Assembly: GCA_021202015.1 (NCBI GenBank)
Contig: JAJQDV010000024.1
Coordinates: 1 to 62,908 of the forward strand
DNA from: Clostridiales bacterium
GTDB lineage: Bacteria; Bacillota; Clostridia; Lachnospirales; Lachnospiraceae
Direction of reading: 5' to 3'
Length of the DNA stretch: 62,908 bases
Part shown: in pieces, positions 1 through 8,245 of the stretch
Numbering within the stretch: the first letter of the stretch is position 1
Layout: each line of letters starts with the position of its first letter
Translations under genes and position numbers: made by a program
The notes under the pieces: generated by a model
What the model was told of the DNA's origin: nothing
The model's input: the letters and a program-made list of their open reading frames with translations, nothing else
The model's database searches: none

Positions 1-51
1 CACGTCCGGTTCTTGGAGGGGCTGGCTTTGCAAAGAGCCAGTCTACTTAAC
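1..51 (+). mobile_element. 3' end of a group II intron (end of domain V plus domain VI)
   Basis: The window opens inside the 3' strand of a domain V helix (CACGTCCGGTTC, positions 1-12; the family pattern is CACGTACGGTTC). A domain VI hairpin follows, with arms GGCTGGCT (20-27) and AGCCAGTC (36-43), then TACTTAAC. The bulged branch-point A would be position 45, and the intron should end at C51, seven bases later counting from the A, as in the Lactococcus Ll.LtrB intron. Domains I-IV and any reverse transcriptase gene lie upstream, outside the window. The call rests on this one conserved segment. Confidence 0.68.
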
Positions 52-75
52 CCATAATTTTAAGAATCTTGAAAA

Positions 76-97
76 AGAATGCGCTTTGGCGCATTCT
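76..97. repeat. Perfect hairpin just after the intron
   Basis: AGAATGCGC and GCGCATTCT form nine perfect pairs around the loop TTTG. A second small hairpin, GTCGC-TTTTA-GCGAC, sits at 111-125. Neither has a long T tail, so they may be structured remnants rather than terminators. No gene is visible in 52-286. Confidence 0.5.
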
Positions 98-170
98 CGC
101 GCCGAGCGCGGTCGCTTTTAGCGACATTCTTCCTATCGCGCGAGTGCGCATCCACAGCGGAGCGTTTTTT

Positions 171-239
171 TATCATATAGGAAGTTCGGAAAACTTTCTA
201 TATGATAAGAAAGGCCGCTCCCGGTAGACGGCGCGGCCT
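171..239 (-). terminator. Terminator and palindrome downstream of the XRE gene
   Basis: Read on the minus strand, AGGCCGC and GCGGCCT (arms at 233-239 and 212-218) are followed by TTTCTT, a plausible end for the regulator gene finishing at 287. Adjacent at 171-207 is a larger palindrome, TATCATATAG (171-180) against CTATATGATA (198-207). It extends inward by about six more pairs with one bulge. Confidence 0.5.
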
Positions 240-286
240 GAAGATATCCTGTCAAATGTAAATGCTGAAGAAAAAGGTTATTGGTT

Positions 287-1336
287 TTACCTCCCGCAAT
301 TTTTCGCCTGAAGAGATTTCCGGATATCCCGCACCAGCGCAAAAACAATCAGCACGCCCGCACAGATCATAGTCACCACCCCCAGATTCTGGTTAATGAA
401 CTCATCGCTCCAATCCGCAAGATTGATCTCGAGTATCTGAAACCGGATGCCGTACAGAGATGATTCCACGGCACTGTTCCCCAACAGGATCATGATCCCG
501 CTGACTTCTGCCGTGATAAAGCTGCACAAAAGCGTGCTAAGTCTTGTATAGCGGAAGAGCGCGAACAGCCCCCACGCAATTGCCGTGCAGAAAAGGCCAA
601 ACAGCAGGATTTCCTTTAAATTGCTGTTGTTCAGATTGTCGGCAAACAGGTTTCCGAAAATGACCAGCAGGTAAATCAACACCGTATCCACCGCCATGCA
701 GATCAGTCCTTTGTGGTGCAGAGCCGGATGCTCCAGAGTGGAGGTCTGTAAAAGCAGCGGCAAAAATACGCCGAGCAGTCCGAGACTGACGCCGAAGATT
801 GCCATAAGATACCAGTGTCCATACTCCGCTTCGATGTGGCTCAGGCGGCACACGGTCAGCAGTAGGAGCAGTGAGCCGTAGGCACACCAGAAAATCCAGT
901 GAAGCCGTTTCCGTTTCACCAGCACCGGCACATTCAAAAGAGAAAAGACAATCAGCAGAGCGCACAGCCTGATAACAAATCCGGGCAGTCCGCTTCCCGA
1001 CGCCAGACACACGATAATCGTCGGGATCTGGGCGGCAGCGTAGCACAGATAGGTTATCCATGAGTAGGTTCGGATAATCCGAAGGTATCCGCGGGACTGT
1101 TCCTCCACTTCCCGTTGGTGCATGTCGTCGCTGGCGGTCAGAAGCTCGTGCTCCGAGACGCCCAGCGCGTCGCAGAGGCTGGTGACCAGCGTGATATCGG
1201 GGTAGGAGAGACCGCGCTCCCATTTACTCACCGCCGACTCCGAGACAAAGAGCTTGTCGGCCAGTGCCTTCTGTGAGAGGCCGGTCGCCTTTCGTTTCTG
1301 TAAAATGTATTTTCCGAATGTCTCTTTTTGTTCCAT
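287..1336 (-). CDS. XRE-family transcriptional regulator with C-terminal membrane domain
   Basis: The 349-residue protein begins with a helix-turn-helix of the Cro/C1 type (about residues 9-63, with SQKALADKL and SESAVSKWERG typical of recognition helices). The remaining two thirds are hydrophobic, with about seven predicted membrane segments, for example IFWCAYGSLLLLLTV. The regulator is therefore probably tethered to the membrane and may sense an envelope or small-molecule signal; the ligand cannot be told. An AAGGAAGGGAG ribosome site precedes the ATG. The gene is monocistronic, with its own promoter upstream and a terminator-like hairpin downstream. Confidence 0.85.
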   Translation of the reverse strand: MEQKETFGKYILQKRKATGLSQKALADKLFVSESAVSKWERGLSYPDITLVTSLCDALGVSEHELLTASDDMHQREVEEQSRGYLRIIRTYSWITYLCYAAAQIPTIIVCLASGSGLPGFVIRLCALLIVFSLLNVPVLVKRKRLHWIFWCAYGSLLLLLTVCRLSHIEAEYGHWYLMAIFGVSLGLLGVFLPLLLQTSTLEHPALHHKGLICMAVDTVLIYLLVIFGNLFADNLNNSNLKEILLFGLFCTAIAWGLFALFRYTRLSTLLCSFITAEVSGIMILLGNSAVESSLYGIRFQILEINLADWSDEFINQNLGVVTMICAGVLIVFALVRDIRKSLQAKNCGR

Positions 1337-1407
1337 AATCGGACTCCCTTCCTTTTGCGGATGATCCTTCCGCCATCCGTTTTTTTTGCCCTGCAGGAGC
1401 TGAGTCC

Positions 1408-1435
1408 TTTATATCATATTTGGGAAAAAGGTCAA
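1408..1435 (-). promoter_or_regulatory. Promoter of the XRE regulator gene
   Basis: On the minus strand TTGACC (1430-1435) and TATAAA (1408-1413) are separated by 16 bases, about 70 bases upstream of the ATG at 1336. The rest of the gap, 1436-1576, shows nothing recognisable. Confidence 0.55.
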
Positions 1436-1576
1436 TGTTTTTCCGTGAAATCGGCACTGGAGCGTTGGTCGAGTTAAGGAAATATGCGGGTTTGCGACAA
1501 CATGTTTTCACTTTTCCCGGCATCCTGACCGCGCTGTAAAAACCTTACTGTTAAAAAATCCGATGCTTCACTGAAT

Positions 1577-3442
1577 TTACCGGGAGCTGACCCCATAGTC
1601 TTTCAGTGCTGTCAGAAACCGTTCTCCGTATTTCTCATATTTTACCTCTCCGACACCGGACACCCTCAGCATCCCGTTCTTTGATTTCGGTTTCAGCAGA
1701 CACATCTGCACCAGCGTTTTATCTGAAAAAATAATATACGGCGGCACTTTCTCCTCCCGCGCGATTTCCAGTCTGAGTGTGCGGAGATGTTCAAACAATT
1801 CTCTGTCCATATCTTCCTGCAGATGATCAGCAGGCCTGTCGCCCTTTTTCCCTGATCTTTCAGATGGTTCTGTTTTTCCGGGCGCAGTCTTCGGCAGTTC
1901 TTCCGCCATTTTCATCACAACCTGCCTGCCCTGCAGGATTTCATCAGAGTGAGGTGTAAGACGCACCACGGGATAACGGTCATCCGTGATTTTCAGATCA
2001 CCCTGTGCCGCCAGATGATTCATCATCTGGCGCAGCTTCGGCAGCGGGACGTCGCTGCAGCTTCCGTAATACGGATTCTGATCCAGACCGGCTTTTAAGA
2101 TCTTGCTGCTCCTGCTGCCATGCACCGCGTCTGTAATGGTCACCAGCCCATAGTTCCAGCTGCATGCTTTTACAAAACCAATCAGGTTCCGGGCTGTCTC
2201 ACTCACGTCCTCCTCACGGAATTTTGTCAGGCAGTTTGAACAGTTGCCGCAATACCCGGAACCATATTCCCCGAAATAACGCAGGATATAATCCCGCAGA
2301 CAGTCATTTGTAAAGCAATACCATGTCATTTTTTTCAGGCGATCCCGTTCTCTCTCCTGAATGACCTTTGCAGTCTCCTCATCCGCGTCCTCCGGTGCTT
2401 CCATTTTATCTATAAAAAAGTTGTTCGTCACCACGTCCTGTCCGGCATAGAGCAGCACGCAGTCCGAGGGCAGCCCGTCTCTTCCGGCACGGCCCGCCTC
2501 CTGATAATAGCTCTCGATGTTCTTCGGCATGTTATAATGAATGACATAGCGCACATTGGATTTGTCAATTCCCATGCCGAAGGCATTTGTCGCCACCATG
2601 ATCTGTTTCCGATCGTATAGAAAATCATCCTGATTATGATGGCGTTCTTCGTCACTCAGTCCCGCGTGATAACGGGTGGCCAGGTAGCCTGCTTTGACAA
2701 GACGCTCACAGACCTCCTCCACCAGCTTTCGGGTAAGACAGTAGATAATCCCGCACTCCTGTTCATGATCCCGGATCACTTCCAGCGCTGCCAGCCATTT
2801 GTTATCCGGCTGACGAACCGTAAATCGCAGATTCTTCCGGTCAAATCCTGTGACGAGCGTGATCGGATTCTGCAGATTTAATAAAGCCAGAATGTCCTCG
2901 CGCACCTCGCGGGTGGCTGTCGCGGTAAACGCGGCGATTACCGGCCGTTTTTTCAGAATATGTACAAAATCAGAGATTTTCAGATAGCTTGGGCGGAAAT
3001 CCTGCCCCCACTGGGAAATACAGTGGGCTTCATCTACACTGAGCAATGAGATATCCATATCCTGAATCGCATCGAGGAAGGACTCTGTCAGCAGCCGTTC
3101 CGGCGCCACATAGACGATTTTATATTTATTCTGTCTCATATATTTGAGTGCGGTACGGTATTGTCCCGGCGTAAGCGAGCTGTTTAAATAGGCGGCGCGA
3201 ACACCCGCCTGATTTAAGCTGAATACCTGATCCTGCATCAGGGAAATCAGAGGAGAAACCACCAGCGTCATTCCCGGCAGAATCAAAGCGGGGATCTGAT
3301 AGCAGAGAGACTTTCCCGCTCCCGTAGGCATGATGCCGAGAACATCCCGACCGTTTAAAATTCCGTCCACAAGTGTCTCCTGACCTTCCCGGAAAGAATC
3401 ATAACCAAAATATTTTTTTAATAACTGCTTTGCCTGATACAA
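1577..3442 (-). CDS. recQ: ATP-dependent DNA helicase RecQ
   Basis: A 621-residue superfamily 2 helicase that unwinds DNA 3' to 5' in recombination and repair. The Walker A motif GAGKSLCYQ, the DEAH box in DEAHCISQWG and motif VI in QEAGRAGRDG are intact. The RecQ zinc-binding region (CGNCSNC) and a winged-helix RQC domain follow, and the last 70 residues resemble an HRDC domain (PPYIIFSDKTL). Length is normal for RecQ. The reading frame starts with TTG behind an AGAGAGG ribosome site; no ATG lies close to the expected N-terminus. It heads a minus-strand run but is about 55 bases from the upstream zinc-ribbon gene, so co-transcription is possible. Confidence 0.93.
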   Translation of the reverse strand: MYQAKQLLKKYFGYDSFREGQETLVDGILNGRDVLGIMPTGAGKSLCYQIPALILPGMTLVVSPLISLMQDQVFSLNQAGVRAAYLNSSLTPGQYRTALKYMRQNKYKIVYVAPERLLTESFLDAIQDMDISLLSVDEAHCISQWGQDFRPSYLKISDFVHILKKRPVIAAFTATATREVREDILALLNLQNPITLVTGFDRKNLRFTVRQPDNKWLAALEVIRDHEQECGIIYCLTRKLVEEVCERLVKAGYLATRYHAGLSDEERHHNQDDFLYDRKQIMVATNAFGMGIDKSNVRYVIHYNMPKNIESYYQEAGRAGRDGLPSDCVLLYAGQDVVTNNFFIDKMEAPEDADEETAKVIQERERDRLKKMTWYCFTNDCLRDYILRYFGEYGSGYCGNCSNCLTKFREEDVSETARNLIGFVKACSWNYGLVTITDAVHGSRSSKILKAGLDQNPYYGSCSDVPLPKLRQMMNHLAAQGDLKITDDRYPVVRLTPHSDEILQGRQVVMKMAEELPKTAPGKTEPSERSGKKGDRPADHLQEDMDRELFEHLRTLRLEIAREEKVPPYIIFSDKTLVQMCLLKPKSKNGMLRVSGVGEVKYEKYGERFLTALKDYGVSSR

Positions 3443-3498
3443 TACGGCGCCTCTCTTTCACCGGACATTCTGTCCCGCATGTTGTATATGATACTGTT

Positions 3499-3729
3499 TT
3501 AAAACAAATCGTTTCTGAATCTGTCGATTTTTTCCCGATGCTTTTCAATATCCGGGATATAGACGGATACCTCGCCGCACCGGGGACACACGGCAACAGT
3601 CGGATTCCCCAGCGAACTCCGCATGGGTTTTCGTCTGTTGATGCTGACAGAAGTCTGGCTTGCATCCGCACTGTCCAGCAGGCAACCGCCGTCTATCATC
3701 TGTGCGCCGCACCGTAAACATTCCCGCAT
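3499..3729 (-). CDS. Small zinc-ribbon protein
   Basis: A 76-residue protein with two CxxC knuckles, CLRCG near residue 4 and CPRCG near residue 48, arranged like a zinc ribbon. The C-terminus is charged. The start ATG has a well-placed GGAGG (GGAGGAAACAACTC before the ATG), which supports translation. It lies between recQ and a YunG-like gene on the same strand. Similar small zinc-ribbon proteins of Firmicutes are mostly uncharacterised nucleic-acid or protein-binding factors, so no specific role is assigned. Confidence 0.75.
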   Translation of the reverse strand: MRECLRCGAQMIDGGCLLDSADASQTSVSINRRKPMRSSLGNPTVAVCPRCGEVSVYIPDIEKHREKIDRFRNDLF

Positions 3730-3743
3730 GAGTTGTTTCCTCC

Positions 3744-4187
3744 TTAAACTCTGTGCAGTTTCTCATTCAGCATCCCGCGAAGCTTCTCATAGCGCAGACG
3801 CTTTTCTTCCTTCGCGAAATGTACCTCGCGGAACTGCTCCGGATTATTCTCATAGACCAGCGACTCCGCCTCTTCTCCAAACTGCTCGCTGGTCAGATCA
3901 AAGCAGCGGCCGTTCACCGCATTGTAGCAATGATAATTCCCGCCAGGACGTAAAATGCCGTATACCTTTCCGCCGAAAATATCCTGCGCCAGAAATGCCG
4001 TGACGGAACACTGTCCCAGCGTCCGGTTCTCCGGCGTCCATTCCGCCCGCATCCTCGGCGCACAGGTATCCGCGCACCATAAGTCAGACAAAATATCATA
4101 TAACTCCAGAGGAGAATGTACGTCGGCATATGCCGGATCTGACGGCGATACATCGGCTGTTTCCCAACCGTAAAAATGATAACTCAT
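3744..4187 (-). CDS. YunG-like protein
   Basis: A 147-residue soluble protein. The core around residues 34-105 (SDLWCADTCAPRMR, TLGQCSVTAFLAQDIFGG, GNYHCYNAV, CFDLTSEQFG) resembles what I recall of the Bacillus subtilis YunG family, whose function is unknown. Conserved cysteines and a histidine in the core suggest a small hydrolase or metal site, but this is inference. The start has the ribosome site AAGGAGAG. It is 14 bases upstream of the zinc-ribbon gene and probably in the same transcript. Confidence 0.7.
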   Translation of the reverse strand: MSYHFYGWETADVSPSDPAYADVHSPLELYDILSDLWCADTCAPRMRAEWTPENRTLGQCSVTAFLAQDIFGGKVYGILRPGGNYHCYNAVNGRCFDLTSEQFGEEAESLVYENNPEQFREVHFAKEEKRLRYEKLRGMLNEKLHRV

Positions 4188-4437
4188 TCGGTAGCTCTCC
4201 TTACTTTTTAATCCTGTGAAATCGCGTTTTGTCTTTTATGTTACCACATTGCAGATGCAAAGTCATCATAAAACTGATATGAGTATAAATGTGTAATGTG
4301 TTTTTTAAAAAATCCTGATACAGGGTGTTAAATCGGGTGCATTTGTGGTAAAATCGAGCAGAATGCAGAAGTATTTCAGAGAAAGACAGAAATCCGCGCG
4401 GTTTTTCGGCGCGCAGTACAAGATCCGGAGGATACCA

Positions 4438-5166
4438 ATGGACAAGAATTTAGAAGAGATTGAGGAGAAGGCTTCCATACTGATCGGCGCTCTGCCTTAC
4501 ATCCGTGATTTTGCGGGCAGGACGATCGTAATCGAGTACGGATGTGCGGAGTGGCTGAGCGGGATGCAGGAGCAGAGCCTGATGAAGGATATCGTTCTGC
4601 TGAAAAGCGTGGGAATGCGGCCGGTGGTGGTGCATCACACCCGCATGGGGATGGACAAGTTCCGGGAGAACAAGCGAATCGCGAAGCTGCTGGAGCTGTG
4701 CGGACGCAAGGCCATCGGCATATGCGGGATCGATCTGGAGACGATTGGGATCACGCTCGATCATGATTATATCCCGGTCATTGTCCCGAACGATATCGAT
4801 AATGAAGCGGAATCGATCGATCCGCTCGAGACCGCGTGTGAAGTTGCGGTGAAGACCGGCGCGGAGAAGCTGATCTGTCTCTGCCGGTTTCCGGGTGTGT
4901 TTACGGACGAGAGCCGGACAGATGTTTTTCCTCTTGTGACGATTGAGGAGATGGAAACGCTGAAGGCGGACCGCGGTTTCCCGGAAGAATTTGTGCATGT
5001 GATCAATCCCTGTATCCGCGCTGTGGAGCAGGGAGTCGGGCGTTCTCATATTCTGGACGGACGTATCGAACATGTACTTCCCATTGAGCTTTTCAGCGTG
5101 GACGGCGCCGGTACGGCGATCATACAAAACCGGGATCATCTGTATGCGCATGAGCGAAGCAGATGA
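4438..5166 (+). CDS. Acetylglutamate-kinase-like protein lacking catalytic residues
   Basis: This 242-residue protein keeps the framework of N-acetylglutamate kinase (ArgB): ALPYIRDFAGRTIVIEYG at 18-35, TGAEKLICLCRFPGVF at 140-155 and HILDGRIEHVLPIELF at 204-219 are recognisable. The key positions are changed. The ATP-binding lysine of IKYGGNAM is Glu33 in IEYGCAEW, the glycine loop VVHGGG is VVHHTR (64-69), and the lysine of GGMIPK is missing (HVINPC, 187-192). It is also about 50 residues shorter than ArgB. It probably no longer phosphorylates acetylglutamate and may be a ligand-binding or regulatory relative. GGAGG precedes the ATG. The TrpR-like repressor gene follows. Confidence 0.75.
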   Translation: MDKNLEEIEEKASILIGALPYIRDFAGRTIVIEYGCAEWLSGMQEQSLMKDIVLLKSVGMRPVVVHHTRMGMDKFRENKRIAKLLELCGRKAIGICGIDLETIGITLDHDYIPVIVPNDIDNEAESIDPLETACEVAVKTGAEKLICLCRFPGVFTDESRTDVFPLVTIEEMETLKADRGFPEEFVHVINPCIRAVEQGVGRSHILDGRIEHVLPIELFSVDGAGTAIIQNRDHLYAHERSR

Positions 5167-5296
5167 GCGGCGTTTTTTGCTGCGACAGACGCGCGGCAGC
5201 GCAGGAATCCCGCAAAACGGAATTCTGTTTCACGAATGTAAAGTGAAGGCTGCGAACAGGAAAGCTGTGAATCGTAAATTTGAAAGGAGCGACGGC

Positions 5297-5590
5297 ATGA
5301 ATAAGAAGAGTCGGACGGAGGCAGATCATCTGTTTGACGCGATCCTGTGCCTGAAGGACAGGGAAGAGTGCGGTGCATTTTTCGGAGATGTCTGCACGGT
5401 AAATGAAATCCTTTCCATGTCCCAGCGCTATGAGGTGGCGCGCATGCTCCGGGCGGGCCGCACTTATCTGGAGATCGCGGAGCAGACGGGAGCCTCCACG
5501 GCGACGATCAGCCGGGTCAACCGATCGCTGAATGACGGAAACGGCGGCTATGATCTGGTATTTGAGCGCCGTCAGAAAGATGGAGATTGA
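5297..5590 (+). CDS. YerC/YecD-type TrpR-like regulator
   Basis: A 97-residue protein of the TrpR-related YerC/YecD family. The helix-turn-helix is clear at about residues 55-77 (TYLEIAEQTGASTATISR), and the preceding EILSMSQRYEVARML matches the TrpR fold. Unlike true TrpR, family members in Firmicutes have no established tryptophan role. The start was chosen at the ATG preceded by AAAGGAG; a longer frame exists but lacks a ribosome site. It lies just ahead of the pyr genes and just behind the degenerate kinase. It could regulate either; no operator was identified. Confidence 0.82.
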   Translation: MNKKSRTEADHLFDAILCLKDREECGAFFGDVCTVNEILSMSQRYEVARMLRAGRTYLEIAEQTGASTATISRVNRSLNDGNGGYDLVFERRQKDGD

Positions 5591-5637
5591 CGAAAAAATT
5601 GCTTTATCCCGTGCAATCTGCTGTGAAGGTATCCTTT

Positions 5638-5740
5638 ACAGACAGCTTGTAACGGCGGGATCGTGAGGCAGAGAGGTATAAGATCAACATTGAAACGTTG
5701 TTCTCAACAGACAGTTTGAGACTGCGGGAGCGTGAAGCAC
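5638..5740 (+). repeat. Degenerate direct repeat in the pyrC leader
   Basis: ACAGACAG(C/T)TTG is followed by a GC-rich stretch ending CGTGA(G/A)GCA. It occurs twice, starting at 5638 and 5707, 69 bases apart. A hairpin (CTGTGAAGG-TAT-CCTTTACAG) runs into the first copy. The pair lies between the TrpR-like gene and pyrC, where a regulatory leader would be expected, but no PyrR attenuator consensus fits it well. Confidence 0.4.
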
Positions 5741-5766
5741 GGATAAATGAGAAAGGAAAAATTTGT

Positions 5767-7047
5767 ATGACACTTCTGATTCAGAACGCAGTTGTTGTAA
5801 ACCCCGGCGATCAGACGATCCGCCCGGCGGATTTGTATGTGAAGGACGGTGTGATCGAGGAGATCGGCGCTTCCCTCGTCCGGAACGCCGACCGTGTGAT
5901 CGACGCGGCGGGCGCTTACTGTATGCCGGGATTTATCGATATGCACGTCCATCTTCGGGATCCGGGTCTGACGTATAAGGAGGATATTGCCACGGGGGGC
6001 GCCGCGGCGCTGCACGGCGGTTTTACGACGATCGTGGCCATGCCGAATACGAAGCCGGCAGCGGATTGCCCGGAGGTGATCGAATATGTGCGGCGGAAGG
6101 CCGCGGAGGTGACGAGGGTACATGTGCTGCAGGTCGGTTCCGTGACGAAGGGAATGGCCGGGGAGGAGCTTTCCGATATCCGGGGCATGGCAAAGGCCGG
6201 CTGCATCTGCCTGAGCGAGGACGGCAAGTCGGTGATGAACTCCGATCTTTACCGGGACGCCATGCGGATCGCGGCGGAGGAGAATATGACGGTCCTGGCC
6301 CACTGCGAGGACATCAATCTGGTGCACGGCGGCGTGTTGAACGCGGATGCGAAGTCGGCGGAACTTGGGATGCCGGGGATCACGAACGCGGTGGAGGATA
6401 TCATCGCGGCGCGGGATATCCTGCTCGCAAAGGAGACCGGCGTACGGTTGCATCTCTGCCACTGTTCTACGAAGGACAGCGTGGAGATGGTCCGGCTGGC
6501 GAAGGAGGCCGGAGTCCGTGTGACGGCGGAGGTCTGCCCGCATCATTTTTCCATGTCGTCCGACGAGATCAGCGGCGACGACGCGAATTACAAAATGAAC
6601 CCGCCCCTGCGCACCCGGGAGGACATGGAGGCGCTGCAAAGAGGCCTTGCGGAGGATATCATGGATGTGATCGCCACGGATCATGCGCCGCATTCCGCGG
6701 ATGAGAAGGCGCGCGGCATGCGGAAATCACCCTTCGGCATTGTCGGACTGGAGACGGCGGCGGCGCTTACCTGTACGAATCTGGTAAAACCGGGACTTCT
6801 GACCGTGATGCAGATGGCGGAGAAGATGAGCTATCATCCGGCCCGGATCCTCGGGCTGAAGAAGGGTGTGGTTGAGGAAGGTGCGCCCGCGGATCTGACG
6901 ATCTTTGACGCGGACCGCGAATGGGTCGTCGATCCGGAACAGTTTCTGTCAAAAGGACGGAATACGCCTTTCGCGGGAAGGAGACTGACCGGGAAGGTGA
7001 CGGCGACCATTGTCGGCGGCGAGATCGCCTATGCAGAGGGAAAATAA
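5767..7047 (+). CDS. pyrC: Dihydroorotase, class I
   Basis: Cyclises carbamoyl-aspartate to dihydroorotate, the third step of pyrimidine synthesis. The 426-residue amidohydrolase has the zinc motif DMHVHLRDPG (His60, His62), the EDGKSVM segment supplying further active-site residues, HCED, and the late ATDHAPHS motif with the catalytic aspartate. Length suits the PyrC type found in Gram-positives. The ATG at 5767 follows a GAGAAAGGA site and gives the normal N-terminus (MTLLIQNAVVV). It is the first of four pyrimidine genes in a row (pyrC, pyrF, pyrK, pyrD), with gaps of 61-154 bases between them. Confidence 0.95.
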   Translation: MTLLIQNAVVVNPGDQTIRPADLYVKDGVIEEIGASLVRNADRVIDAAGAYCMPGFIDMHVHLRDPGLTYKEDIATGGAAALHGGFTTIVAMPNTKPAADCPEVIEYVRRKAAEVTRVHVLQVGSVTKGMAGEELSDIRGMAKAGCICLSEDGKSVMNSDLYRDAMRIAAEENMTVLAHCEDINLVHGGVLNADAKSAELGMPGITNAVEDIIAARDILLAKETGVRLHLCHCSTKDSVEMVRLAKEAGVRVTAEVCPHHFSMSSDEISGDDANYKMNPPLRTREDMEALQRGLAEDIMDVIATDHAPHSADEKARGMRKSPFGIVGLETAAALTCTNLVKPGLLTVMQMAEKMSYHPARILGLKKGVVEEGAPADLTIFDADREWVVDPEQFLSKGRNTPFAGRRLTGKVTATIVGGEIAYAEGK

Positions 7048-7167
7048 GCGGCAGATGTTTTCGTGCCCGTGAGGCGGAGCGCTGTAACCGAAAATGAACA
7101 GAGTGAGAGAAAACTTTGATTGTATACAGCGGAGACAGAACCGGAAGAAAGAAAAAGGAGGAATCTC

Positions 7168-8091
7168 ATGATCGATAAACTGATTGACAGAATAAAGAAA
7201 ACAAAAGCGCCGGTCGTGGTCGGCCTGGATCCGATGCTTTCCTATGTGCCGGAGCATATTCAGAAAGCGTCCTTCGCGGAGTACGGAGAGACGCTGGCGG
7301 GAGCGGCGGACGCGATCTGGACGTTTAATAAGGCGATCATCGACGCGACGTATGACCTGGTCCCGGCGGTAAAACCGCAGGCGGCGATGTATGAGCAGTT
7401 CGGCGCAGAGGGTATGAGGGCCTTTCAGAGGACGGTGGAATACTGTCATGAAAAGGATCTGATCGTGATCGGGGATGTGAAGAGAGGGGATATCGGCTCC
7501 ACATCCGCGGCCTATGCGGCCGGACATCTGGGGAAGGTTTCGGTGGGCAGCCGGACATGCACGGCTTTTGACGAGGATTTTATCACCGTCAATCCCTATC
7601 TCGGCACAGACGGGATCAAACCCTTTGTCGATGTCTGCAGAGAAGAGAAAAAAGGATTGTTTATACTGGTAAAGACTTCGAATCCCTCCAGCGGAGAGTT
7701 TCAGGACAGGCTGATCGACGGAAAGCCCCTGTATGAGCATGTAGCGGAGAAGGTCGCCGCCTGGGGAGCGGACTGTATGGGGAATTCCTACAGCTCGGTC
7801 GGGGCCGTGGTCGGCGCCACTTATCCGGAGATCGGAAAGGTTCTGCGAAAGGTCATGCCAAAGAGTTTTATCCTGGTGCCGGGCTACGGCGCCCAGGGCG
7901 GAAAGGGAAAGGATCTCGTCCATTATTTTAATGAGGACGGTCTGGGAGCCATCATAAACTCTTCCCGCGGCATCATTGCGGCCTGGAAGCAGGAGGCCTA
8001 CGCCGGGTTCGGCGCGGAACATTTCGCTGAGGCTTCCCGTCAGGCGGTGATTGATATGATCGACGACATCGGCGGTGCGTTGCGGGGTTAG
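7168..8091 (+). CDS. pyrF: Orotidine 5'-phosphate decarboxylase, long type
   Basis: Converts OMP to UMP, the last step of the pathway. The 307-residue protein is of the longer PyrF type common in actinobacteria and many Clostridia. The catalytic segment is GDVKRGDIGSTS (Asp-x-Lys-x-x-Asp), and VVVGLDPM near residue 18 and VPGYGAQGG near residue 233 bind the substrate. AAGGAGGAATCTC precedes the ATG. An upstream gap of 120 bases holds no clear terminator, so it is likely co-transcribed with pyrC. Confidence 0.95.
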   Translation: MIDKLIDRIKKTKAPVVVGLDPMLSYVPEHIQKASFAEYGETLAGAADAIWTFNKAIIDATYDLVPAVKPQAAMYEQFGAEGMRAFQRTVEYCHEKDLIVIGDVKRGDIGSTSAAYAAGHLGKVSVGSRTCTAFDEDFITVNPYLGTDGIKPFVDVCREEKKGLFILVKTSNPSSGEFQDRLIDGKPLYEHVAEKVAAWGADCMGNSYSSVGAVVGATYPEIGKVLRKVMPKSFILVPGYGAQGGKGKDLVHYFNEDGLGAIINSSRGIIAAWKQEAYAGFGAEHFAEASRQAVIDMIDDIGGALRG

Positions 8092-8128
8092 GCGTCCGTA
8101 CAGAAAACGGAGGTTTATGAGATGGACA

Positions 8129-8145
8129 CTGCGACAGGAAATTAT
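8129..8145 (+). repeat. Possible degenerate copy of the GGAAATTA stem-loop repeat
   Basis: CTGCGACAGGAAATTAT in the pyrF-pyrK gap matches the core CTGCGNNNGGAAATTAT of the stem-loop family at 11017, 11096, 39257 and 43604. It lacks the closing arm. The match is short, so it is tentative. Confidence 0.35.
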
Positions 8146-8245
8146 CCTGCGGGGCCAGGCACCCGTACGAAAAACCAGGGGCGCATGTGCCGGGAAGATC
8201 AGATATACACGTGCAGGGGACTTTCCTGCCCGATAAGGAGGAAAC

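Noticed and set aside
7060..7085. PyrR-binding-like CCCGTGAGGC between pyrC and pyrF
   Set aside because: The loop resembles the PyrR motif, but the flanking bases do not form the required stem and no attenuator follows.
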